Counted from the first letter of the stretch, positions 22,093 through 30,904 are shown. The stretch: 64,000 nucleotides of DNA from Streptomyces sp. NBC_00525 (GCF_036346595.1 NZ_CP107834.1:5394001-5458000); one strand, 5' to 3'. Notes: generated by a model from the letters alone, not told the origin. Program-made: numbers and translations.

Positions 22093-22943
22093 AGTTCTCC
22101 CAGCAACTTCTCGATGAACTGCAGCGACTCTCGCGGCGTGAGAGCCTGTGACCGGATGATCCCATAGCGTGCGGCGGCGATCGCGGCCTGCTCGGGATCG
22201 GTCTCGAGCGAGCTGACGTTCGTCGTCTCGACGTACAGAAACTTCTTGCCGTCCTTGCGTGTGACGACGGTGAACGGCCCGTTCAGGCCCGCGTTGTCCT
22301 CGCAGTCGAGGGGAACGACTTGGAGTTCGACGTTCCGCCGCTGGCCCATAAGCAGCAGATGTTCCAACTGCGCACGCTGTACATCCCGGCCGCCGTACCG
22401 CTGTCGTAGTACCGCCTCGTCCATGACGAAGCTCAGCAGCGGGGCGGGGCGGCGATCGAAGATTACCTGCCTGGCCAGCCGGGCCGTGACTCGTTGGTCG
22501 ATGGTGTCCTGGTCGAGGAGAGGGCGCCGCATGGCCAAGGTAGCCCTCATATACTCCTCCGTCTGCAGGAGGCCGCTCACCAGCAACTTGCTGTACGACA
22601 CCAACTCGATGGCCTGCTTCTCCAGCTTGGCCATGTCCTGGAAGAACGGCGGGTACTGCGCCTGCTCCACCAGGTCCTTCCACTCGATGAGCAGGCCGTC
22701 CGCGTTCAACTCCCGGTCGGACTCGTCGATCGCGCGGGGAGGCGTGATGCGGCGCCCCTGCTCGAAGGAGGCGATGGTGGATGCGGAGTACCCGAGGCGA
22801 CGGCCCAGTTCCTCCCGGTCCATGCCCGCGCGCAGCCGTAAGGTCTTCAGGCTCCGGCCGAACGCCGTGACCACGCCTTGGCCGGCCTTGTCCGCCGCGC
22901 GGGCGCCGTCCTCCGCGTCGAGTTCCCTCGGTTCACTCGTCAT
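22089..22943 (-). CDS. XRE-family regulator with DUF5753 domain
   Basis: This 284-residue WhiJ-like DNA-binding regulator has an N-terminal helix-turn-helix (about 29-85; FGRSLKTLRLRAGMDREELG and YSASTIASFEQGRR). A C-terminal DUF5753 domain follows (about 105-280; LVSGLLQTEEYMRATLAM, VPLDCEDNAGLNGPFTVV). Such proteins act as developmental or antibiotic-production repressors together with DUF397 partners. The codon for Leu35 is TTA (22839-22841), so translation should depend on the bldA tRNA. The ATG at 22943 is favoured over one 30 codons upstream. The gene is divergent from an HATPase gene with a 119-bp spacer. Confidence 0.9.
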   Translation of the reverse strand: MTSEPRELDAEDGARAADKAGQGVVTAFGRSLKTLRLRAGMDREELGRRLGYSASTIASFEQGRRITPPRAIDESDRELNADGLLIEWKDLVEQAQYPPFFQDMAKLEKQAIELVSYSKLLVSGLLQTEEYMRATLAMRRPLLDQDTIDQRVTARLARQVIFDRRPAPLLSFVMDEAVLRQRYGGRDVQRAQLEHLLLMGQRRNVELQVVPLDCEDNAGLNGPFTVVTRKDGKKFLYVETTNVSSLETDPEQAAIAAARYGIIRSQALTPRESLQFIEKLLGEL

Positions 22944-23062
22944 CGCTGCCTCGCTCTGTCGCGCCGTGCTTCGCGTACTCGTGCCGACGACGCGCGTACA
23001 AGCGGTTCGCGTCAGTGCGTCACTACTGGTCACGCTACGCCACCGCGAGGACGCTGGGAGCC

Positions 23063-23560
23063 ATGATGAGCAACATCGACACCCCCAGCCGCACCACCCA
23101 ACCCCCCAGCCACCCCATTCACTTGGGTACCCCGTCCTTCGCGATGCAGTTCACGGCCACGCCTCGGGGAGCCAGGCTCGCCCGCCGCCTGTCCGCCGTG
23201 CGGCTCGACGCGTGGGGACTCCCGTACGGAACGCAGGCGCACGAGGCGGTCGTACTGATCACCGCCGAGTTGACGGCGAACGCGGTCCAGCACGGGTACG
23301 TGTCCGGGCGCGACTTCCACCTGCTGCTGCGCCTGGTCGAGCGACCGGGACCGGCGGCACGGATCGAAGTGACGGACACGCGCGGGGAGAGGGTGCCGCC
23401 CCGGCCCGGCAAGCTCGCCCCGGCCGGCCTCGCGGAAGGGGGCCGCGGCCTGCTGGTGGTGGAAAGGCTGGCCACGCGCTGGGGCTGGTGCCCGAGGTCG
23501 AACGCACCGGGCAAGACGGTGTGGGCGGAGTACGACATGACCGTCGGCGGCGCGTACTAG
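23063..23560 (+). CDS. RsbW/HATPase-type ATP-binding protein
   Basis: This 165-residue protein resembles anti-sigma-factor serine kinases of the GHKL superfamily. It shows the N-box ELTANAVQHGY, an ATP-lid region RIEVTDTRGE and the G-box EGGRGLLVVERLATRWGW. Streptomyces chromosomes carry many such stand-alone HATPases next to XRE/DUF397 genes (abaA/whiJ-like loci). Whether this one phosphorylates an anti-anti-sigma factor is unknown. Two adjacent ATGs (23063, 23066) are possible. GGGAG at 23056-23060 is better spaced for 23066. It is divergent from the XRE gene, sharing a short promoter region. Confidence 0.85.
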   Translation: MMSNIDTPSRTTQPPSHPIHLGTPSFAMQFTATPRGARLARRLSAVRLDAWGLPYGTQAHEAVVLITAELTANAVQHGYVSGRDFHLLLRLVERPGPAARIEVTDTRGERVPPRPGKLAPAGLAEGGRGLLVVERLATRWGWCPRSNAPGKTVWAEYDMTVGGAY

Positions 23561-23602
23561 CGTGCGGGGAAGGGGAGCGAAGGGCGGCGCGTCCGGCTCC
23601 GG

Positions 23603-24433
23603 TCAGCAGGCTTTGCGCCAGGTCCCCAGCTCCCATTTCTTCCGCATGGAGGAGAGGCCCAGCTTGCGGGAGGTGGGGCAGAAGCGGTCCGTCGACTCCG
23701 TGTACTCCACGTGGAAGACGGCCTTGCCCGCCTTGATGAACGGCGTCAGCTTCGCGCACTCGCCGTACTCTGCGCACTGCTCGTTGACCGCGAAGTCGAA
23801 CGTGTCCACCAGGTCCGGGATCTGCGCCAGGTCGTTCTTCAGGCCCACCGCCAGGCCCCGTTCGTGGGCGATGGCGGCGATCATGCGGTTGTACCGCAAC
23901 TGATCGCGGGCGGTGAGCGGGAAGCCCGTGTCCTCGGTGTACGCCTCCACGAGGTCGGGCTCGACCGCGTCGAAGCCCTTCTTCCGGCACATGTCGAACC
24001 GTCGCTCCATGAGCGGCCGGAGCAGGGAGAGCTGCCGGATGTCGAGCCAGCGCTCGCCCTGCCAGCCGTTCCGCCCGCCCAGCACCGAGTGGGGGAAGGC
24101 GTCCTTGTCCGGCCGGTAGTCCTCCCAGGCGCCGACGTTGACGTAGCAGATCACCTTGCGGCCGTCCCGGTGGAGCCGGTCGACGTCCTCGGCGTCGTTC
24201 TCGAAGCCGTCGATGTCGTAGACCGGCACGTCGGCCGCCGTGGGGTCGACCTTCCCGTTGAGCTGCCACTGCCAGGCCAGTCCCGGCCGAGGCCGCCACC
24301 GGTCCTCGGCAGGCTTGTTCACCGCCGTGTCCCGGTCGCCGCCCTGGTCGGAGCAGCCGGACAACAGGGTGCCGGCCAGCGCGACGGCCAGCGCGACCGG
24401 CAGGAGGCCCCACGTCCGGGCACCGGGCCTCAC
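23603..24433 (-). CDS. GH114-like endo-alpha-1,4-polygalactosaminidase lipoprotein
   Basis: This 276-residue extracellular glycoside hydrolase-like protein has a lipoprotein signal peptide with lipobox LSGC (about residues 24-27). Family features are the TIM-barrel strands VPVYDIDGFE, KVICYVNVGAWEDYRPD, GFDAVEPDLVEAYTED and GLAVGLKND. The acidic residues in YDIDGFE and in AVEPD are candidate catalytic groups. Characterised relatives, such as fungal Ega3, cut galactosamine-rich polymers. The GTG at 24433 overlaps the upstream gene stop as GTGA. It is the last gene of the polysaccharide operon and probably trims or releases the polymer at the cell surface. Confidence 0.85.
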   Translation of the reverse strand: MRPGARTWGLLPVALAVALAGTLLSGCSDQGGDRDTAVNKPAEDRWRPRPGLAWQWQLNGKVDPTAADVPVYDIDGFENDAEDVDRLHRDGRKVICYVNVGAWEDYRPDKDAFPHSVLGGRNGWQGERWLDIRQLSLLRPLMERRFDMCRKKGFDAVEPDLVEAYTEDTGFPLTARDQLRYNRMIAAIAHERGLAVGLKNDLAQIPDLVDTFDFAVNEQCAEYGECAKLTPFIKAGKAVFHVEYTESTDRFCPTSRKLGLSSMRKKWELGTWRKAC

Positions 24434-25092
24434 CGCCCCGCTCCGGACAGCACCGGTGTCAGCCCGGCCCACGGGTTGGGCAGCTCCCCGGTCACCGGGC
24501 CCGACACGGCGGCGCCGCGCTCGCGGGCGGTGCGCACGGCCAGCGGGGCCAGCGCCTCGGGCACGTCGTACACCAGGTGACAGAGGCGGTCGGGCGAACA
24601 GCGCGCCGTCCAGTCGGGTCTGCTGAACGCCGACACATAGGAGGACCAGGGGCCCTCGAACGTGACCAGAAGATCCGCGATCTTGGCGTAGCCGGGAGCA
24701 GGGTGCACGCCATGGTTGAGGACCACGGACGACGCGCCCCGCCGGCGCAGCGCGCGTACCAGCTTCCGGTAGCCGGGCAGAGCGTCCCCGGAAGCGCTCA
24801 CCTGGTCCAGGAAGCAGCCGTCGGTGCCGTACCACTCCCGGTGCCGGGCGGCATCGGCCATCACATCGGCGGCGGACCGGAGGCCGTAGTCGGTGTCCAC
24901 GTATCCGAGCAGCCGGGCACCCGCGCCGCGCAGGGCGTCCGCCGCCGAGACGAAGGCGGGATCGGGAGCGTCGCCCGGCCCGTCGGCGGGATTGAGGACG
25001 ACCGCGTAGGTACGGTCGGCCGCCTCGATGAGTCGGTGCCAGGCGTCCGGGTCCACGGCCGGGTGGACGTACAGGGGGATCAGCAGGCTCAC
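24430..25092 (-). CDS. Spherulin-4 family protein (GH135-like N-acetylgalactosaminidase candidate)
   Basis: This 220-residue protein resembles the spherulin-4 family: it starts SLLIPLYVHPAVDPDAWHRL, has VVLNPADGPG, LLGYVDTDYGLR, YGTDGCFLDQVS and VVLNHGVHP, and ends in an ALAPLA-type helix. The fungal member Sph3 (GH135) hydrolyses galactosaminogalactan and is needed for its synthesis; the activity here is inferred. Conserved acidic residues (D in VDTDYG, D in FLDQ) fit a barrel active site. No signal peptide is evident with the GTG start at 25092, so it may act in the cytoplasm or use an unrecognised route. Its start and stop overlap both neighbours by four bases, a tightly coupled operon. 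Confidence 0.82.
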   Translation of the reverse strand: MSLLIPLYVHPAVDPDAWHRLIEAADRTYAVVLNPADGPGDAPDPAFVSAADALRGAGARLLGYVDTDYGLRSAADVMADAARHREWYGTDGCFLDQVSASGDALPGYRKLVRALRRRGASSVVLNHGVHPAPGYAKIADLLVTFEGPWSSYVSAFSRPDWTARCSPDRLCHLVYDVPEALAPLAVRTARERGAAVSGPVTGELPNPWAGLTPVLSGAGR

Positions 25093-26030
25093 GACGCGGC
25101 TCCGCTTTCCTCGTGCGCGGCCGGCGGGCGTGCGGCCTCTTCGACGGCGGCGGACCACAGTGCCGTCAGGGATTCCCGCAGCGCGTACGCGGGACGCCAG
25201 TCGAGGGCCTCACCGGCGGCGGTGATGTCCGAACACTGCCAGGACACCTGCCCCGAGCGGGCGGAGCCGGCACCCTCCTCCTCGACGCGCCCGCCGAAGC
25301 CCGCGATGTCCGCCAGGGTGAGGACGAGGTCGCGCACCGGTACGGCGTCCCCGCCGCCGATATTGAGCACGCGCGGCAGCGGTCCGGGCACCGTCACCGC
25401 CCGCTCCACCGCCCGCGCCACATCACGTACGTCGACGAAGTCGCGGTACGCCGACAGGTCCCCGAGGCGGAGCACCGCCTCCGGGTCGTCCGTGCCCGCC
25501 TCGCGCAGGAGGCGGGTGACCCGGCCGGGCAGCCCGCCGGGCGGTGCTCCCGGCCCCACCGGGTTGCCGACCCGGAGGACGAGCGCGTCCAGGGCCGAGG
25601 TCGCGACGGTGACCGTACCGGCCAGTTTCGTGGCCCCGTAGGCACCGAGCGGGCGAGTGGCCGCCGACTCCGCCACCGGAACCCGGTCGGACCCCGGACC
25701 GTACTCGGCGGCCGAACCGAGATGGACCAGCCGGGCCGAGGGGCGGGCCAGGGCCATCGCCTCGCACAGGACGGCGGGGCCTCGGGCGTTGGTCTCCGCC
25801 AGTGTCACCGGATCTCCGCCGGTCGCACCGGCGCAGTTGACCACGGCATCCGGCGCCGCCGCCGCCAGCGCCTTCGCGAGCCGGTCGGCGGAGTCGGTGG
25901 CGAGGTCGACGGGCACGTCGGCGGCGGGGGACCGCCCGCCGGTGAGGACGTGCGCGTCCGTGAGGGCGCCCAGCCGCTCGGCGACGTGGGCCCCCAGATA
26001 TCCGGTGGAACCGAGGACGAGAATGCGCAT
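25089..26030 (-). CDS. NAD-dependent epimerase/dehydratase (SDR), polysaccharide operon
   Basis: This 313-residue extended short-chain dehydrogenase/reductase probably modifies a nucleotide sugar. It has the Rossmann NAD-binding start ILVLGSTGYLGAHVAERL, an LVHLGSAAEYGP strand, the active-site YGATK (YxxxK) and RDFVDVRDVARAV, typical of sugar-nucleotide epimerases. The substrate is not readable. It is one of two SDR genes in the operon and is more divergent from classical GalE than the other. The ATG is at 26030, 7 bp after the nucleotidyltransferase stop; the stop overlaps the spherulin-4-like gene start. Confidence 0.85.
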   Translation of the reverse strand: MRILVLGSTGYLGAHVAERLGALTDAHVLTGGRSPAADVPVDLATDSADRLAKALAAAAPDAVVNCAGATGGDPVTLAETNARGPAVLCEAMALARPSARLVHLGSAAEYGPGSDRVPVAESAATRPLGAYGATKLAGTVTVATSALDALVLRVGNPVGPGAPPGGLPGRVTRLLREAGTDDPEAVLRLGDLSAYRDFVDVRDVARAVERAVTVPGPLPRVLNIGGGDAVPVRDLVLTLADIAGFGGRVEEEGAGSARSGQVSWQCSDITAAGEALDWRPAYALRESLTALWSAAVEEAARPPAAHEESGAAS

Positions 26031-26037
26031 GTGGTGC

Positions 26038-26751
26038 TCAGGCTCCCTTGAGCAGCAGGGACTTGCGGCTGGTGAACTCGGCGTTGGCCCGGTCGTAGTC
26101 GTCGGGCCGGCCGATGTCCAGCCAGTACCCGTCGAACTCGTAGGCGCTCGGCGGGTTTCCGGCACGCAGCAGGTCCAGGACCAGTTCGTCGAAGCCCAGC
26201 GGCAGCCCGGCGGTGTACCCGTCGAGTGTGGCCCGGCTCAGCCCGTACACCCCCATCGAAACGCGGTAGTCCATGCTCGGCTTCTCCGTGAAGCCCACCA
26301 CCTTGCTCGCGTCGGTGGTCAGCACCCCGAAGTCGATGCGGACCTGGCGCGCGTACGTGGCGATGGTCAGTGGCGCCTCGGAGTTCTGGTGGCTGCGCAG
26401 GACATCGGCGTAGTCGAGGTCGGTGAGGATGTCCCCGTTCATCACCAGGAAGTTCTCCGGCAGCCGCTCGCGCATCGTCAGGAGCGGCCCCATGGTCCCC
26501 AGCGGAGACGCCTCGGAGGAGTAGTCGACCTTGAGGCCCCACTGCGATCCGTCACCCACGTACGCCCGGATGATCTCTCCGAGATGGCCGATGGCGATGG
26601 TGCAGCCGGTGAACCCGGCCGAGGAGAGCTGGCGCAGGACGATTTCGAGGATGGCGTGCTGGTCGCCGATGGGCACCAGCGGCTTGGGCAGGGCCGTGGT
26701 GTAGGGCCGTAGCCGGACGCCCTTGCCGCCGGCCATGATCACTGCGTACAT
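26038..26751 (-). CDS. Sugar-1-phosphate nucleotidyltransferase
   Basis: This 237-residue NTP-transferase probably makes an activated sugar (NDP-hexose) for polymer synthesis. The N-terminus has the pyrophosphorylase signature MAGGKGVRLRPYT with the downstream lysine in LPKPLVPI. MNGDILTDLDY is the metal/sugar-binding region and WLDIGRPDDYDRAN is the usual C-terminal motif. The length is of the short RfbA/Cpsb-like type without a left-handed helix domain. The specific nucleotide and sugar are unknown; UTP/glucose-1-phosphate would fit a UDP-galactose/UDP-GalNAc supply. It lies between two epimerase genes, all in the same orientation. Confidence 0.88.
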   Translation of the reverse strand: MYAVIMAGGKGVRLRPYTTALPKPLVPIGDQHAILEIVLRQLSSAGFTGCTIAIGHLGEIIRAYVGDGSQWGLKVDYSSEASPLGTMGPLLTMRERLPENFLVMNGDILTDLDYADVLRSHQNSEAPLTIATYARQVRIDFGVLTTDASKVVGFTEKPSMDYRVSMGVYGLSRATLDGYTAGLPLGFDELVLDLLRAGNPPSAYEFDGYWLDIGRPDDYDRANAEFTSRKSLLLKGA

Positions 26752-26780
26752 GGTCTTCCCTCCCGACGCACCGGATGTGG

Positions 26781-27782
26781 TCAGATGTTGTAGATGCCGG
26801 TCTTGTAGCGGGCGAGGTTGCCCGGCTCGCGGAAGAACTCCACCGTCTGCGCGAGGCCCTCCTCCAGGGTGTGCGCCGGGCTCCAGCCGGTCGCCGCGCG
26901 GAGCCGTCCGGCATCCGCGACCAGCCGCATGACCTCGGAGTTCGTGGGCCGCAGCCGCTGAGCGTCCTCCCGGACGTCGAGCGCGGTGTCCATCACCTTG
27001 CCGATGAGGGCGACCAGGTCGCCGACGGAGATCTCGCCGCCCGTACCGGCGTTGAACGTACGGCCCACTACCTGCTCGGCGGGCGCGGTGCCGACCGCCA
27101 GGAACGCCTGCGCGGTGTCCTTGACGAAGGTGAAGTCCCGGGTGGGACGCAGGTCGCCGAGGGTGATGGTCCGCTCCCCGGCCGCGACCTGGCCGATGAC
27201 GGTCGGGATCACCGCGCGCATGGACTGCCGGGGCCCGAAGGTGTTGAACGGCCGCAGCGTCACCACGGGGGTGTCGAAGCTGGCGTGGTAGCTGTCGGCC
27301 AGCCGGTCCCCGCCCGCCTTCGAAGCCGCGTAGGGGGACTGGGTGTTGATGGGGTGGTCCTCGGTGATCGGCACGGTCTGCGCGGTGCCGTAGGTCTCGC
27401 TGGTGGAGGTGTGCACCAGGCGCGGTGTGCCCGCGGCCCGTACCGCCTCCAGCACGTTCAGCGTGCCCGTGACGTTGGTGTCCACGTAGCTGTGCGGCGC
27501 CCGGTAGGAGTAGGGAATGGCGATCAGCGCGGCCAAGTGGTAGACGCAGTCCGCCCCTTCGACGAGATGACGGACCGAACCCGGATCGCGGACGTCGCCG
27601 AGAACGATCTCGACCTGGTCCAGGACGTCGGGGGAGAGGGTTTCGAGCCAGCCGTACGACGAGAAGGAGTTGTACTGCGCCATGGCCCTCACCCGGTACC
27701 CGGCGGCGACGAGCGCCTCGGTGAGGTGCGATCCGATGAAGCCCTCGGCTCCGGTGACGGCGGCGAGCGGTGGGGCGGTCAC
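26781..27782 (-). CDS. UDP-sugar 4-epimerase / GDP-mannose dehydratase-like SDR
   Basis: This 333-residue extended SDR shows AAVTGAEGFIGSHLTEAL at the N-terminus, the D/L region YHLAALIAIPYSY, the catalytic SPYAASK (YxxxK) and RDFTFVKDTAQAF. It is close to the family of UDP-N-acetylglucosamine/UDP-glucose 4-epimerases and 4,6-dehydratases used in surface polysaccharides. In the operon it is the best candidate for making UDP-GalNAc or UDP-Gal, the role of Uge3 in the fungal system; that is inference. The GTG at 27782 has a strong GGAGGAAACC just upstream. Codons further upstream read through a low-complexity CAC repeat and are unlikely to be coding. Confidence 0.85.
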   Translation of the reverse strand: MTAPPLAAVTGAEGFIGSHLTEALVAAGYRVRAMAQYNSFSSYGWLETLSPDVLDQVEIVLGDVRDPGSVRHLVEGADCVYHLAALIAIPYSYRAPHSYVDTNVTGTLNVLEAVRAAGTPRLVHTSTSETYGTAQTVPITEDHPINTQSPYAASKAGGDRLADSYHASFDTPVVTLRPFNTFGPRQSMRAVIPTVIGQVAAGERTITLGDLRPTRDFTFVKDTAQAFLAVGTAPAEQVVGRTFNAGTGGEISVGDLVALIGKVMDTALDVREDAQRLRPTNSEVMRLVADAGRLRAATGWSPAHTLEEGLAQTVEFFREPGNLARYKTGIYNI

Positions 27783-27795
27783 GATGGTTTCCTCC

Positions 27796-27819
27796 GGTGG
27801 TGTGGTGGTGTGGTGGTGT
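27796..27819 (+). repeat. Short tandem GGTGGTGT repeat in the operon leader gap
   Basis: Three perfect copies of an 8-base unit GGTGGTGT lie in the 79-bp gap between the membrane-protein gene and the epimerase gene, immediately upstream of the epimerase Shine-Dalgarno. On the transcribed (minus) strand this is an ACACCACC tract, unlikely to fold. It may be a slippage-prone spacer. Confidence 0.7.
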
Positions 27820-27861
27820 GCGGGTTCGGTGGTTCGAGGGTTCGTGGTCGGTGGCGCCGCG

Positions 27862-29328
27862 TCAGCCGTGTGCGGCGGGCCGGCCCAGCTTCCGTACGGC
27901 CACCGCGATGAGACAGAGCAGGGCGACACCGCAGCTCAGCGGCAACGCGATGGTGCTGGACGAGGCGTCGGTCAGGATCTCCGCACCGGCGAAGCCCGCC
28001 GCGCCGAGACACACGACGGCAGCCGGCCAGGCGGTGCCGAACGCCTGGAGCAGCAAGGAGATCCACAGCGTTCCTGCGAGCAGCAGCAAAGTGGCGGGCT
28101 CGGCGTTCGCGAGCATCGCCGCCGGCACCAGCGGGCCGAGGTACACCAGCAGACAACCGGCGAGAACGGCGCAGGAGCGGAACCGGAACCCGCCGAGCGT
28201 CCTCGCGGACCGCAGCGCCGCCACCGACAGTCCGCGGTAGCGGTAGAGCAGCCACTCGGCCGGTCCCATGCTCAGGGTCAGCACGATCACCGCCCAGGGC
28301 TGGTCCCGGCCCGCCAGGAACGCGAGCGATCCGGCGGCCAGCCCGAACAGGCCGTACGGCAGGGACGGCCACAGCCCCGGACGCGCGGCACCCGACGCGG
28401 CCGGGGCGGCGGTGGCGGCGCGCAGCGCCCAGCCGGCCGCGGCGACGGCGCCGAGCAGCGACAACAGCGGCAGCCCGGCGCGCAGCACGTTTCCGGGCTC
28501 CCACCACAGCAGCGACGCCCCACCGGCGGCGACCGGCAGGAGCGCCGCCAGCAGCAGCCGCTCGCGGCCCAGTACGAGCAGCACACCGGCCGCCGCGAGG
28601 TAGGCCGACTGGACCGTGACGACCAGGGTCGTCACGCCCGACCCCGCGAGCGCGGCCCCGGCGGCGGACGCCACCGCGGCACCCAGCGGCGCCCCCTTCG
28701 CGAGGGTGCGGCCCGCCTCCCGCCGTCCGGTCGCCAGGCGCAGATATGCCCGGTGGCCCAGCGCCTGGTTCCAGGCCCAGGAGATGAGCCCCGCCACCAC
28801 CAGCGCCCGCACCGTGCCGTCGGACGGCAGCAGCCGCCCGACGAGTGCGTACGCCAGGCCGGGGAGCGCGAACAGCAATCCCCGTAAGGCGCAGCGCAGA
28901 TGGTCCGGCCGCCAGGGGTCCGCGGGGCGGGGCGGCTCGGGGAACGTGCGCGGCACGCGCCGGTACACCGCCGTCGCCAGCGAGAACAGGTCGTCGTGCC
29001 CGTACTTCTCCCGGATCACGTCCCCGGTCAGGCCCTCGGACTCCAGCAGCGCGGCGACCTCGTAGGAGTGGACCGCGGGCGCGACCCGGTCGGCCAGCGC
29101 GGCGGCCAGCTCGTCCACCGCGTCGGCCTGCACCCTGCGGCGGGGCAGCACGGTGGCGCCGGGGTTCAGGTCGGCGAGGCGCAGAGCGAGAGTGCGGTCG
29201 TCGCCGAGGCGCAGGGCGAGCGTGCGGTCGTCGCCGAGCCGCAGGGCGAGGGTGTGGTCGTCGGCGAGGCGCAGAGCGAGGGTGTCCTGCTCCGCGCCGC
29301 CCGGCTCCAGCCACATGGGTCCGCTCAT
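27862..29328 (-). CDS. Polytopic membrane protein of the polysaccharide operon
   Basis: This 488-residue protein has a cytoplasmic N-terminal part of about 140 residues and roughly ten to twelve hydrophobic segments (e.g. about 143-165, 215-235, 345-365, 400-420, 465-482). Residues 16-55 are four perfect-period decapeptides (TLALRLxDDx). Residues 75-125 contain HSYEVAALLESEGLTGDVI and KYGHDDLFSLATAVYRR. I do not recognise a named family. Its position next to a PelF-like glycosyltransferase matches the inner-membrane export partner (PelG/PelE role) in Pel systems, but no PelG signature is seen. The ATG overlaps the glycosyltransferase stop (ATGA), so the two are translationally coupled. Confidence 0.8.
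   Translation of the reverse strand: MSGPMWLEPGGAEQDTLALRLADDHTLALRLGDDRTLALRLGDDRTLALRLADLNPGATVLPRRRVQADAVDELAAALADRVAPAVHSYEVAALLESEGLTGDVIREKYGHDDLFSLATAVYRRVPRTFPEPPRPADPWRPDHLRCALRGLLFALPGLAYALVGRLLPSDGTVRALVVAGLISWAWNQALGHRAYLRLATGRREAGRTLAKGAPLGAAVASAAGAALAGSGVTTLVVTVQSAYLAAAGVLLVLGRERLLLAALLPVAAGGASLLWWEPGNVLRAGLPLLSLLGAVAAAGWALRAATAAPAASGAARPGLWPSLPYGLFGLAAGSLAFLAGRDQPWAVIVLTLSMGPAEWLLYRYRGLSVAALRSARTLGGFRFRSCAVLAGCLLVYLGPLVPAAMLANAEPATLLLLAGTLWISLLLQAFGTAWPAAVVCLGAAGFAGAEILTDASSSTIALPLSCGVALLCLIAVAVRKLGRPAAHG
29164..29283 (-). repeat. Four 30-bp in-frame tandem repeats
   Basis: Four consecutive 30-bp units encode the decapeptide TLALRL(A/G)D(D/L)x near the N-terminus of the polytopic membrane protein. 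The DNA copies are nearly identical, so copy number could vary by slippage without breaking the frame. Confidence 0.85.
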
Positions 29329-30848
29329 ATGGCCGCGCTCCTCACCGAAAACGCGTTTGCCGCCGTCTGCGGCTGTTCCCCGCCGGTCGAGGGCGTCTTG
29401 CGGCCGCTGGGCTCGGACAACTCCTGGTAGATGTCGCGGAAGGTGTCGATGGTCTGCCGGAGGGTGAACTGCTCGATCACCCTGAGCCGGGCCCCCTCGC
29501 CCATCCTCCGGCGCCGGGTGGGATCGGCCAGCAGCTCCAGGGCCGCGTCGGCCATCGCGGCCGGATCGCGGGGCGGTACGACGAGACCGGTGTCACCGAC
29601 CGCCTCCCGGACCCCGCCCACATCGGTGGAGACGGTGGCCCGCCCGCAGGACATGGCCTCGATCAGAGTGAAGGGGAAGCCCTCGCTGATGCTGGAGAGC
29701 ATCACGACGTTGCCCGCCGCGTAGGCGTCCCTGATGTCCTCGACCCGGCCCTCGAAGGTGACCGCGTCGGCCTGGCCCAGCTCCGCCGCCAGCGCCTCGC
29801 ACCGGTCCCGGTAGCCCTCACCGCCGCGCGGCGTACCGCCGAACAGGCGCAGCCGCGCGGCCGGCACCCGCTCCCGTACGAGGGCGAAGGCGCGGATCAG
29901 GGTCTCCAGGTCCTTGATCGGGTCGACCCGGCCGGCCCAGCTCAACACGGGGTCGGTGGGCTCCGGCCCCGCAGGCGGGAACGCGGCGGGGTCCACGCCG
30001 TTGTAGACGGTACGGATCGCGTCGGGCGCGGCGCCGCCGTGCTCCTCCCAGAGCCGGTTGTAGCGGTTGCCCGGAGTGATAAGGGCGGCCCGCCGGTACG
30101 TCTCCTCCGCGAGCAGCCGGAAGAACCCCAGGACGAGGGCCTTCACCGGCCACCGGTAGGGGGCGGTGCGGTATCCGAGGTAGCGCTCGCGCAGATACAC
30201 GCCGTGCTCGGTGAGCAGCAGCGGCACACCGTGCCGTTCCAGTGCGGCGAGGCCGGGCAGGACCGCCACGCCTCCGCTGACCGCGTGCGCCACGCCCGCC
30301 GTCGGACACGGCGCGGCCAGCGGACGCAGGGCGTGCTCCAGGAGCGCGGTCGCGGTCACCGCGTCGTGCAGGGTCGGCCGGGCCTCGCGCACGGCGAGCC
30401 CGGACCGGTTCCAGACGGCCGTCAGGATGCCGAGCGCCTGATCACCGCGCAGGAACGGGCTGAGCCAGCCGTCCTCGCCGGCCCGCGCCAGCGCGTACAG
30501 CGCCGGGGCGAAGCCGCTCTCCGCGCGCGGGTCGAGCAGCGCGGTCACGAACCGCTCGTAGGACTGGGCGAGCCGCCGGCCGTGGCGCCCGTACGGCGCC
30601 TGCCCCTTGGGGACGGGGCCCCACATGGGGACGGAGACGATGCGGCCGACGTGGGCGGGGATGTCCCAGACGACCGGTTCGGTGCCGGTGCCGGTGACGG
30701 CGAGCACGTCGAACGCGATGTCGGGCATGCCGGTGACGAGCTGGTCGCACCAGACGCTCACACCACCGTGACTGTGCGGGTAGGTGCCTTCGGTGAGCAG
30801 GGTGACGCGCGGCGCGCCGGAGCGTCGCGCGCCGTGGGGAATGTGCAT
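29325..30848 (-). CDS. PelF-like GT4 glycosyltransferase
   Basis: This 507-residue cytoplasmic glycosyltransferase probably polymerises the chain. The N-terminus has the PelF/DUF3492 hallmark VTLLTEGTYPHSHGGVSVWCD. The middle has LLLTEHGVYLRERYLGY, and the C-terminal half is a GT-B GT4 domain with VYNGVDPAAFPP, LSWAGRVDPIKDLETLIRAF and the EX7E motif in SEGFPFTLIEAMSCG. PelF in Pseudomonas uses UDP-GalNAc/UDP-GlcNAc to make Pel; a related UDP-hexosamine donor is likely here. It lies 116 bp downstream of the deacetylase gene with a hairpin between, and its stop overlaps the start of the membrane protein gene. Confidence 0.9.
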   Translation of the reverse strand: MHIPHGARRSGAPRVTLLTEGTYPHSHGGVSVWCDQLVTGMPDIAFDVLAVTGTGTEPVVWDIPAHVGRIVSVPMWGPVPKGQAPYGRHGRRLAQSYERFVTALLDPRAESGFAPALYALARAGEDGWLSPFLRGDQALGILTAVWNRSGLAVREARPTLHDAVTATALLEHALRPLAAPCPTAGVAHAVSGGVAVLPGLAALERHGVPLLLTEHGVYLRERYLGYRTAPYRWPVKALVLGFFRLLAEETYRRAALITPGNRYNRLWEEHGGAAPDAIRTVYNGVDPAAFPPAGPEPTDPVLSWAGRVDPIKDLETLIRAFALVRERVPAARLRLFGGTPRGGEGYRDRCEALAAELGQADAVTFEGRVEDIRDAYAAGNVVMLSSISEGFPFTLIEAMSCGRATVSTDVGGVREAVGDTGLVVPPRDPAAMADAALELLADPTRRRRMGEGARLRVIEQFTLRQTIDTFRDIYQELSEPSGRKTPSTGGEQPQTAANAFSVRSAAI

Positions 30849-30904
30849 GGAACTGCTCCACGGCCAAGAAGTGAGGGTGTCGGGCCCGGGGGGCGCGGGC
30901 CCGG

